NCBI GenBank assembly: GCA_022704925.1
Contig: JAKJFK010000011.1
Coordinates: 1-17,855, forward strand
Length of the DNA: 17,855 nucleotides
Source of the DNA: a candidate division TA06 bacterium
Lineage (GTDB): Bacteria > Ratteibacteria > UBA8468 > MWAK01
Direction of reading: 5' to 3'
Position numbers and translations under genes: made by a program. Positions within the stretch are counted from its first letter, which is position 1. Each line of letters begins with the position of its first letter. The notes beneath the pieces were generated by a model. The model was not told where the DNA came from. It did not search any database and saw nothing but the letters and a program-made list of their open reading frames with translations. Positions 1-6,576 of the stretch are shown here, piece by piece.

Positions 1-1287
1 ACCCCCGCCGGTGTTGGCGAAGATGTCGGCCGCGCCGCTGGCGGTGAGGCCGAAGGGGGAATCCATCGCCTCGTCCGTGAGCTTGTCGAAATCGACGCCG
101 CCCTGCTTGATCATCGTCGCCAGTTCTCTCGTGGTGAGAACCGCGTCCACGTCCTGGACACCGCTGGCGTTCATCTCCGGACGCTGGGCCTCGAATTTCT
201 TGGCGGTGCAGGGCATGACCGAAACCACGAAAATATCTTCGGGCCGCTTGCCGAGTTTCTCGGCATAGAATGATTTCGCCAGGGCCCCGAACATCTGCTG
301 GGGCGACTTGCAACTGGAAAGATTCGGCAGCAGTTCCGGGTAAAAGTGCTCGCTGTACTTGATCCAGCCCGGACAGCAACTGGTGAACTGCGGCAGGGCG
401 ACCGGCTTCTTCTCGACCAGAGCCTGCTTGAGCCGGGTCAGCAATTCGTTGCCTTCCTCGATGATCGTCAGGTCGGCGCTGAACTCGGTGTCGAAGACCC
501 CGTCAAAACCGAGCCGACGCAGGGCGGCGACCATCCGGCCCGTCACCCGGGTCCCGGGCGGATACCCGAAACACTCGCCCAGGGTGGCCCGGATGGCCGG
601 GGCGGTCTGTACGATCACGTGCAGGGACGGGTTGTCCAGGGCCGCCCAGACGGCGTTGATGTGGTTCTTTTCGCTGATGGCCCCCACCGGACAGACGGCC
701 GCGCACTGGCCGCACTGAACGCAGGCGACCGTGTCCAGGCCGCGGTTGAAGGCCGGGCCGATGATGGTCTTGAAACCGCGCCCCTGCGGGTTCAGGGCTC
801 TTACCCCCTGGACCTCGGAGCAGACGGTCACGCACCGGCGGCAGTGGATGCACTTGGCACTGTTCCGGTCCAGCGCCGGGGTCCGGTCATCCGTAATTTT
901 GCGGCTCTTCTCCCCGGTGTTGGTAATTTCCCGCATTCCCAGCGCGCGGCTGACCATTTGCAATTCGCAATCCTCGTTCCGCTCGCAGGTCTGGCATTCG
1001 CCATCGTGGTCGGAAAGGATCAGGTCCAGGACGGTCCGGCGGCTTTCGCGCACCCGCCGGGAATTGGTCAGCACGTGCATCCCTTCGTTTACCGGGGTGA
1101 CGCAGGAAGCGACCAGGTTCCGGTAACCCTCGACCTCCACCACACAGACCCGACAGGCCCCGATGGCCTGAACATCCTTCAGGTAGCAGAGGGTCGGGAT
1201 CTTGATGCCGGCCTGCTCGGCGGCCGCCAGGATGGTCGTCCCTTCCGGCACCTCGACGTTTTTTCCGTCAATCAAGAGTTTGGGCAT
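1..1287 (-). CDS. hydA: [FeFe]-hydrogenase catalytic subunit, HydA type (3' end cut by the window edge)
   Basis: The first 429 residues are visible; the gene runs off the left edge, so the C-terminus is missing. Domains in order: NuoG-like [2Fe-2S] domain (C34, C45, C48, C62); His/Cys [4Fe-4S] domain (H94, C98, C101, C107); two-cluster ferredoxin domain (C146/149/152/156 and C189/192/195/199); then the H-cluster domain. H-cluster loop L1 is TSCCPGW (302-308), with C304 as the expected proton-transfer cysteine and C305 as a cluster ligand. L2 is MPCTAKKFE (358-366). Loop L3, with the last two cysteine ligands, lies outside the window. The ATG at 1287 has an AAGGAG ribosome binding site about 6 nt upstream. 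It is the third gene after hydC and the hydB-gltD fusion, 16 nt past the stop of the latter. It is expected to carry out reversible H2 oxidation and proton reduction in a soluble multimeric complex. Membership in the family is clear; that the whole enzyme is active is inferred, because L3 is not seen. Confidence 0.95.
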   Translation of the reverse strand, partial: MPKLLIDGKNVEVPEGTTILAAAEQAGIKIPTLCYLKDVQAIGACRVCVVEVEGYRNLVASCVTPVNEGMHVLTNSRRVRESRRTVLDLILSDHDGECQTCERNEDCELQMVSRALGMREITNTGEKSRKITDDRTPALDRNSAKCIHCRRCVTVCSEVQGVRALNPQGRGFKTIIGPAFNRGLDTVACVQCGQCAAVCPVGAISEKNHINAVWAALDNPSLHVIVQTAPAIRATLGECFGYPPGTRVTGRMVAALRRLGFDGVFDTEFSADLTIIEEGNELLTRLKQALVEKKPVALPQFTSCCPGWIKYSEHFYPELLPNLSSCKSPQQMFGALAKSFYAEKLGKRPEDIFVVSVMPCTAKKFEAQRPEMNASGVQDVDAVLTTRELATMIKQGGVDFDKLTDEAMDSPFGLTASGAADIFANTGGG

Positions 1288-1303
1288 GTGATCTCCTTGG
1301 CCA

Positions 1304-4300
1304 TCATTTCTTGCAGCGATAATCGCACCGCAGGCAGCGCTTGGCTTCACGCACCCCGATCGGTATGCTCCAGGGCAGTTCCACTTCGCTGAAATTATAC
1401 TTGCGCTTCAGCGTGGCCACCCTTTCGATCCCGGCCCGGCCGTAATCAACCGGGTCGGCCTCGGGATCAAAGAGGGTGTCGACCTCCTTCATGTCCCGCC
1501 AGAAGGCATGCTCGGCCCCGCTCAGGTAAGCGTCGATGCCGACCGCCGCCCGCTCGCCGGCGGCGATGGCCTCCACCACCGAGGACGGCCCGTAAACGGC
1601 GTCCCCTCCGGCGAACAGCCACGGCGTGGAGGTCTGGCCGGTGGCCGGGTTCACTTCCACGAAGCCGCGCCGGTCCAGTTTCAGGTCGAGTTTTTCAAAG
1701 ACGCCGGGCAGGTTGATCCGCTGTCCGACCGCCACCACCACCTGGTCGGCCTCGACGGTAAACTCTTCGTTCTTCCGCGTTCGGGGGCCGCGGCGGCCGG
1801 TCCGGTCGAATTCGCCGAGTTCCATCCGGCTGCAGCGCACGCCGGTCACCCGTCCGTTCTTCTGAAGAATCTCCTTGGGCGCGGCCAGCAGTTCCAGCGT
1901 GACGCCTTCCTCCAGGGCCTCTTCGACCTCTTCGGCGTAGGCGGGCATCTCCTCGCGGGTTCGCCGGTAGATGATGGTAACCGACTCGGCGCCCAGCCGG
2001 ACGGCCGAACGGGCCGCGTCAATGGCCGCGTTGCCGCCGCCGATGATCGCCACCCGCCGGCCGATCGGAACGCTGCCGGTAAGATTGTAACGGCGCAGGA
2101 GTTGAATGGCGTCGGTTACCCCATCGGCCGTCTCGCCCGGAATGTCGAGCTTGATCCCGTCCGGGGCGCCGATGCCGAGAAAGACCGCTTCATAACCCTG
2201 GTTGCGAAGGTCCTCGAGGTTGAAATCGGTGCCCAGCCGGACACCGGTGTCAATCTGCACCCCGAGACTTTCGATCATCCGGACCTCCCGGGCGACCACC
2301 TCCCGGGGCAGCCGGTAGGCCGGAATCGTCTGGACCATCATGCCCCCGGGCCGGGGTTCGGCCTCGAAAATCCGGGGCCGGTAGCCAAGCCGGGCCAGGA
2401 AATAGGCGGCCGAGAGTCCGGCCGGACCGGCGCCGATGATCGCCACCCGCCGGCCGGAGTTCACCGGATCTTCCTTTATCTCGGGAACCTGGATGGTGAT
2501 CTCCTGGTCGGTCATGAAGCGTTTCAGGGAACGGATGGAGACCGGCTCATCCAGGCTGGCGCGGCGGCACTTGTCCTCGCAGGTATGGAAGCAGACCCGG
2601 GCGCAGATGCTGGCAAACGGGTTGCGCTCCCGGTGCAGCCGGAGCGCCTCGGCGTAACGTTGTTCCCCGATCAGAGAAACGAACCCCGGCACGTTGACCC
2701 CGGCCGGACAGGCGTTCTGGCAGGGCGAAATCATCAGGGAGGAACAGACCCCGGCCGGGCAGCGCTTCTCGTTGATATGGGCCTCGTACTCGGCCCGGAA
2801 ATGGCGGATCGTGGAGAGCACCGGGTTGGGCGCGGTCTGGCCCAGGCCGCACAGGGCGGTATCCTTGATCTTCTGGCCCAGGTCGATCAGCCGTTCGATG
2901 TCGCCCGGCCGCCCCTGTCCCTCGCAGATGCGGGTGACTATTTCCAGCATCCGCTTGGTGCCGATGCGGCAGGGGGCGCATTTTCCGCAGGACTCCTCCT
3001 GGACGAACTCCAGGAAGTAGCGGGCCACGTCCACCATGCAGGAATCTTCGTCCATGACGATCAACCCGCCCGACCCCATGATCGCCCCGAGTTCGGTGAG
3101 CGACTCGTAATCAACCGGAACGTTGAGATGCTCCTTGGGGATGCAGCCGCCGGAGGGGCCGCCGATCTGGGCGGCCTTGAACTTCTTGCCGGCCGGGATA
3201 CCCCCGCCGATGTCGTAGATGATTTCTCCCAGCGGCGTGCCGATCGGTATCTCCACCAGGCCGGTGTTGTTGACCTTGCCGGCCAGCGCGAATATCTTGG
3301 TGCCCTTGCTCCGTTCCGAGCCCATGGTCGCGAACCAGTCGGCGCCGCGGTTCAGGATGACCGGCACGGTCGCGTAGGTCTCAACGTTGTTCAGCAGGCT
3401 GGGCATGCCCCAGAGGCCCTGGTTGACCGGGAAGGGCGGCCGCGGCCGCGGTTCGCCCCGCTTGCCCTCGATCGAGGTCATCAGGGCGGTCTCCTCGCCG
3501 CAGACGAAGGCTCCGGAACCCATGCGTATTTCGAGGTCGAAGGAAAAATCGCTGCCCAGTATTTTCTTGCCCAGCAGGCCGTAGTCGGCCGCCTGGCGCA
3601 GGGCCTTCTTCAGGCGCTGGACCGCCAGCGGGTATTCGGCCCGGACATATAGGTATCCCTGAGAGGCGCCGATGGTGTAACCGGCGATAACCATCGCCTC
3701 GATCACCGCGTGGGGATCTCCCTCCAGGATGCTGCGGTCCATGAAGGCGCCCGGGTCACCCTCGTCGGCGTTGCAGATGACGAATTTCTTTTCGCCCCGC
3801 GCCTGGCGCGCCAGGTTCCACTTCAGCCAGGTCGGGAAACCGGCGCCGCCCCGGCCGCGCAAACCGGACTTCTTGAGCGCCTCGATCACCCAATCCGAAT
3901 TGGGTTCGGACAGGACCCGGGCCAGGGCCTGGTACCCGTCGGCCCCGAAATACTCCTCGATGCGCACCGGGTCGATCCAGCCGCAGTTGTGCAGGACGAT
4001 CTTCTTCTGGCGGGTGAAAAAATCGATGTCGGAAAGATGGGCCAGGATTGCTTCGGTGCCGACCTTCCGGAGCAGAAGCCGCTCCACCGGCTTGTGATTC
4101 AACAGGTGCTTCTCAATTATCTCGGTGGCGTCGGCCGGAGTCAGTTTCTGGTAGAAAACCAGGTCCGGACTGACCACAGCCACCGGCCCCAGACAGCAGG
4201 GGCCGAGACAGCCGGTCTCCACCACCCCGACCCGGGTCGCCAATCCGTACTTCTTGACGGCCTCCTGAAGGGCGGCCTTGCACTCCAGCGCGCCGCAGGC

Positions 4301-4450
4301 GATACAGCTGGCTCCGGTGCAGACCATGATCTGGGACATTCCGGAATCGCTCCGTTTCCCCTGGCGCGCCTCCAGAACGGCCTTGAATTCGTTTCGGATC
4401 CGGTCCAGGTCGGCCGCGCTGCCGAGTCTCCGACTCTTCCGGGTTGGCAT
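1304..4450 (-). CDS. hydB: HydB (NuoF-like) fused to a GltD/NfnB-like NADPH:FAD oxidoreductase module
   Basis: A flavin/iron-sulfur electron-entry subunit of about 1048 residues, against about 600 for ordinary HydB. Residues below are numbered from the upstream ATG at 4465; subtract 5 for the chosen start. Domains: thioredoxin-like [2Fe-2S] (C49, C54, C86, C90 region); NuoF FMN/NADH domain with GRGGAGFP (204-211) and NADEGDPG (232-239); SLBB region; NuoF [4Fe-4S] site C493/C496/C499 plus C539. The usual C-terminal 2x[4Fe-4S] ferredoxin domain is absent. It is replaced by a GltD-type N-terminal cluster domain (C582, C586, then C621/625/629/633), an FAD Rossmann motif IIGAGPAG (675-682), an NADPH Rossmann motif IIGGGNAAIDAAR (807-819) with the basic YRR at 833-835, a C-terminal FAD motif GGDAVYGPSS and a terminal CxxCxxxC (1044-1051). 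The start at 4450 is preferred because GGAGGAG lies 6 nt before it, inside the longer ORF. The fusion is read directly; that it uses NADPH and NADH together is inference. Confidence 0.93.
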   Translation of the reverse strand: MPTRKSRRLGSAADLDRIRNEFKAVLEARQGKRSDSGMSQIMVCTGASCIACGALECKAALQEAVKKYGLATRVGVVETGCLGPCCLGPVAVVSPDLVFYQKLTPADATEIIEKHLLNHKPVERLLLRKVGTEAILAHLSDIDFFTRQKKIVLHNCGWIDPVRIEEYFGADGYQALARVLSEPNSDWVIEALKKSGLRGRGGAGFPTWLKWNLARQARGEKKFVICNADEGDPGAFMDRSILEGDPHAVIEAMVIAGYTIGASQGYLYVRAEYPLAVQRLKKALRQAADYGLLGKKILGSDFSFDLEIRMGSGAFVCGEETALMTSIEGKRGEPRPRPPFPVNQGLWGMPSLLNNVETYATVPVILNRGADWFATMGSERSKGTKIFALAGKVNNTGLVEIPIGTPLGEIIYDIGGGIPAGKKFKAAQIGGPSGGCIPKEHLNVPVDYESLTELGAIMGSGGLIVMDEDSCMVDVARYFLEFVQEESCGKCAPCRIGTKRMLEIVTRICEGQGRPGDIERLIDLGQKIKDTALCGLGQTAPNPVLSTIRHFRAEYEAHINEKRCPAGVCSSLMISPCQNACPAGVNVPGFVSLIGEQRYAEALRLHRERNPFASICARVCFHTCEDKCRRASLDEPVSIRSLKRFMTDQEITIQVPEIKEDPVNSGRRVAIIGAGPAGLSAAYFLARLGYRPRIFEAEPRPGGMMVQTIPAYRLPREVVAREVRMIESLGVQIDTGVRLGTDFNLEDLRNQGYEAVFLGIGAPDGIKLDIPGETADGVTDAIQLLRRYNLTGSVPIGRRVAIIGGGNAAIDAARSAVRLGAESVTIIYRRTREEMPAYAEEVEEALEEGVTLELLAAPKEILQKNGRVTGVRCSRMELGEFDRTGRRGPRTRKNEEFTVEADQVVVAVGQRINLPGVFEKLDLKLDRRGFVEVNPATGQTSTPWLFAGGDAVYGPSSVVEAIAAGERAAVGIDAYLSGAEHAFWRDMKEVDTLFDPEADPVDYGRAGIERVATLKRKYNFSEVELPWSIPIGVREAKRCLRCDYRCKK

Positions 4451-4456
4451 TTTCTT

Positions 4457-4463
4457 CTCCTCC
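4457..4463 (-). promoter_or_regulatory. Shine-Dalgarno site that decides the hydB-gltD start
   Basis: The minus strand reads GGAGGAG here, 6 nt before the ATG at 4450. The site overlaps the upstream in-frame ATG at 4465, which has no such sequence in front of it. The protein therefore probably starts at 4450, five residues shorter than the longest reading frame. Confidence 0.75.
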
Positions 4464-4467
4464 ATGA

Positions 4468-4983
4468 TCAGGATTGCCTGGTTCGATAACGATCGAGTAT
4501 CTCGTTCACCTTGCGCGGCTTGACCCGCTGGTGGACGTCTTCGTCAACCATGATGACCGGGGCCAGGCCGCAGGCCCCGAAACAGCGGGCCACCTCCAGC
4601 GAAAAATTGCGGTCGGCGGTCGTCTCGCCCACCTCGATACCGAGTTTCTGCCGGAGGGCGTCCAGGACTTCCTTGCCGCCCCGGACATAACAGGCGGTAC
4701 CCAGGCAGACCCGGACCAGGTGCTTGCCCCGCGGCGTGGTCGAGAAGAAAGAGTAGAAGCTTACCACCCCGGCCACCTCGCTGTAGGATTTGCCCAACTC
4801 GCCGCTGATCAGCCTGAGGGCCGATTCCGGCAGGTAACCGAAAATCTCCTGGGCCGCCTGCAGAATCGGTATCAGGGCGCCCGGTTTGCGTCGGTAAAGT
4901 TCGACGGCATTCCGCAACTGCTCCAATCCGGCCGCCTCGTCAAGCGCAACCTCGCAACAACCGGATTTCTTCTTGTCGGTCAT
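4468..4983 (-). CDS. hydC: NuoE-like [2Fe-2S] subunit of the left hydrogenase
   Basis: A 171-residue protein of the NuoE/HydC family (24-kDa complex I subunit type). The N-terminal helical region is followed by a thioredoxin-like domain with the four [2Fe-2S] ligands C93, C98, C134 and C138, in the contexts CLGTACY and CFGACGLAPV. In HydABC enzymes this subunit sits next to the FMN subunit and takes part in electron transfer between NAD(H) and the iron-sulfur chain. The ATG at 4983 follows a good GGAGG site about 6 nt upstream. The first gene of the left operon, it ends 17 nt before the chosen hydB start (4450), close enough for translational coupling. Length and motifs are normal for the family. 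Its promoter is at 5176-5204, giving a long 5' untranslated region of about 185 nt. Confidence 0.94.
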   Translation of the reverse strand: MTDKKKSGCCEVALDEAAGLEQLRNAVELYRRKPGALIPILQAAQEIFGYLPESALRLISGELGKSYSEVAGVVSFYSFFSTTPRGKHLVRVCLGTACYVRGGKEVLDALRQKLGIEVGETTADRNFSLEVARCFGACGLAPVIMVDEDVHQRVKPRKVNEILDRYRTRQS

Positions 4984-5136
4984 TCCGTTCCTCCGGCCTT
5001 GACTCCGGGATGGCGGCCGTTCGTGCCTTTGAGTACGGGAAGCGAAAGGCCGGCCCCGGGGCTGAAAAACCTTTATTATGGAGATTTACGAATAAAGCGG
5101 TCCCTGCGGAGAGGTTAAAACTGGTTAAAGAGGCCG

Positions 5137-5154
5137 TTTTAATCGTTATTAAAA
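5137..5154. repeat. Perfect inverted repeat in the hydC leader
   Basis: TTTTAAT-CGTT-ATTAAAA: a perfect 7-bp inverted repeat with a 4-bp spacer. It overlaps the Rex-like site at 5143-5160. Just downstream for hydC, GGTTAAA occurs twice at 5113-5119 and 5123-5129, exactly 10 bp apart. These could be additional protein-binding sites in the hydC leader; no regulator can be named from the sequence. Confidence 0.5.
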
Positions 5155-5160
5155 GCACAA
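5143..5160 (-). promoter_or_regulatory. Rex-like operator of the hydCBA operon
   Basis: The minus strand reads TTGTGCTTTTAATAACGA, a degenerate inverted repeat TTGTG-N8-AACGA that resembles the Rex (redox-sensing repressor) consensus TTGTGAA/TTCACAA with N4. It lies 15 nt downstream of the -10 box, where a bound repressor would block initiation or early elongation. A matching site sits at the same place in the hndABCD promoter (17560-17577). Assignment to Rex rests on motif resemblance and on Rex commonly controlling NADH-linked hydrogenases. Confidence 0.45.
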
Positions 5161-5175
5161 ACCTTGATTTGTCCA

Positions 5176-5204
5176 ATTTTATCCCACGCCGGCCTGCTTG
5201 TCAA
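5176..5204 (-). promoter_or_regulatory. Sigma70-type promoter of hydCBA
   Basis: On the minus strand, a consensus -35 TTGACA (5204-5199) is followed by a 17-nt spacer and a -10 TAAAAT (5181-5176), five of six matches to TATAAT. The start of transcription is expected near 5169, giving a leader of about 185 nt before hydC. Confidence 0.8.
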
Positions 5205-5568
5205 TCTCCCGAAAATGGTCTCCGGGGCTGTTTTAAGGACGGATCCGGCCCGGAACCCGGTAAATGGCCGCCTTGGTAATGATCAGACCGGCGGACAAGT
5301 CCGTAACGCTTCCCCGGATAGACGACCAACATCCATCGTACCACTCGCCGGGAGATGCGAACAGAAACGGCCGGACGCCTGAATTCCTTTCCATTCAATA
5401 AGATTGACTGCCTCCAAAACGACAGGCCTGACAAAACATTCAAAGGCTGGATTCCCGGGGGGAACGGAAGACACACAACCTAGAGACTCGACTAAATCAT
5501 TCGATGGGAGGCCAGGCGGACCTGACCGAAAAAAAAGCAGGCGGGAATGGCGTTCAGGAAAGAGGTGT
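5205..5568. other. Intergenic region between hydE and the hydCBA promoter, no gene recognised
   Basis: This stretch has short open frames on the minus strand, but none has a convincing ribosome binding site or a recognisable product. A GGCCAGG/CCTGACC hairpin with one G-T pair lies at 5510-5527 next to an A-run (5529-5536), but the order is wrong for a terminator of either strand. No clear terminator for hydE was found. A decayed mobile-element gene cannot be excluded. Confidence 0.5.
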
Positions 5569-6576
5569 TTAATCCTCTCCTTGTCTTTCTTTTTCCTTTC
5601 CTTCCTTTATCGGGGCGTCGCCGCGCTCCATCGAAACGGTTCGCCCGGCCCGGGCGGCGGCAATCCGAACCTGTTCGAAATCGACCCGGAGCTTGTGGTC
5701 GTAAATGGTGTAGTTAAAACGGCGCGGTTCCGGGGTGAAGTTGACCATGATCACGTTGGCGCCCGCCCGCAGCCCCCGGGTCAGGCCGTCGGACGGATCC
5801 AGGGTGGCCAGGGCGGTGGTAACCGGCATATTGGCCCGACCGGCCAGCAGCCGGGCCAGCGCCATCATCTTCAGGGTCAGGGCTTCCGAACCGTTCGGCG
5901 CTTCCGCCAGCGGCGTCTGGTGGTGAGTCAGGTAGGGTCCGAACGAGACCATCTCGGGCTGAAAATCGCCAACGGTCCGCAGATCCTCGGCCAGGTCTTT
6001 CAGGGACTGCCCCGGCAGGCCGACGATACCGCCGATGCCGACCTGGTAGCCGAGACGGCGCAGGTGCTTGAGCAGGAAAAACCGGTGCTCCAGGCTCTGT
6101 CCCGGGTGCAGGCTCCGATACAGCGCCGGATTGGAAGTTTCGAACTTCAGGAGATACCGGTCGGCCCCGCAATCGCGGAAGGCCCGGTAATCCTCCGGGT
6201 CGCGCTCCCCCAGGGAGAGCGTCACCGCCATTCCCGGGAAACGCTCCTTGACGGCTTTCAGCAGCCGGCAGATCGCTTCCCGGGAGTAATGGAGGTCGTC
6301 ACCGGACTGGAGCACCAGGGTCCGGACGCCGGCCGTCCAGACCCGGCCGGCGCTCTCCAGGATCTCATCAGGAGACATACGGTACCGGACCAGGTCCCGG
6401 TTGCCGGCCCGCAATCCGCAGTAAAAGCAGTTGCGGGCGCAGTGGTTGGAAAACTCGACGATGCCCCGGATGAAAATCCGGTCGCCGAAGACCGCGCGGA
6501 CCCGCGCCTCGGCCCGGGCCAGCAGGGGAGCGGCCTCGACCGCCTCAAGCCATTCCAGCAACTCCGGCTTTTCCAT
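5569..6576 (-). CDS. hydE: [FeFe]-hydrogenase maturase HydE, radical SAM
   Basis: A 335-residue radical SAM enzyme that helps build the diiron subcluster of the H-cluster, acting on the HydG-derived Fe(CO)2(CN)cysteine complex according to current models. The CxxxCxxC motif for the SAM-binding [4Fe-4S] cluster is C46-C50-C53 in the context FSNHCARNCFYCG, followed by the HydE-like sequence GLRAGNRDLVRYRMSPDEIL. No extra C-terminal cysteine motif is seen, which fits HydEs without the optional second cluster. The ATG at 6576 is preferred to the frame opening at 6717, because AGGAG lies 7 nt upstream and the extra 47 codons fall wholly inside the ABC transporter gene. Its start overlaps the ABC gene end by 32 nt, so the two are probably co-translated. 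It is the last gene of the maturation operon. Confidence 0.94.
   Translation of the reverse strand: MEKPELLEWLEAVEAAPLLARAEARVRAVFGDRIFIRGIVEFSNHCARNCFYCGLRAGNRDLVRYRMSPDEILESAGRVWTAGVRTLVLQSGDDLHYSREAICRLLKAVKERFPGMAVTLSLGERDPEDYRAFRDCGADRYLLKFETSNPALYRSLHPGQSLEHRFFLLKHLRRLGYQVGIGGIVGLPGQSLKDLAEDLRTVGDFQPEMVSFGPYLTHHQTPLAEAPNGSEALTLKMMALARLLAGRANMPVTTALATLDPSDGLTRGLRAGANVIMVNFTPEPRRFNYTIYDHKLRVDFEQVRIAAARAGRTVSMERGDAPIKEGKEKERQGED

Noticed and set aside
1508-3652. A 714-codon open frame on the plus strand
   Set aside because: Antisense to the hydB-gltD fusion; no motif and Gly/Pro/His-rich low-complexity composition typical of a shadow frame.
5201-5476. A 91-codon minus-strand frame in the hydE-hydC intergenic region, considered as a decayed transposase
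   Set aside because: No conserved zinc-finger or catalytic residues could be matched, there are no terminal inverted repeats or target duplication, and it runs into the hydC promoter.
5510-5536. Hairpin GGCCAGG-CGGA-CCTGACC next to an A-run, considered as the hydE terminator
   Set aside because: For the minus strand the T-run comes before the hairpin, and on the plus strand the run is A, so it fits a terminator on neither strand.
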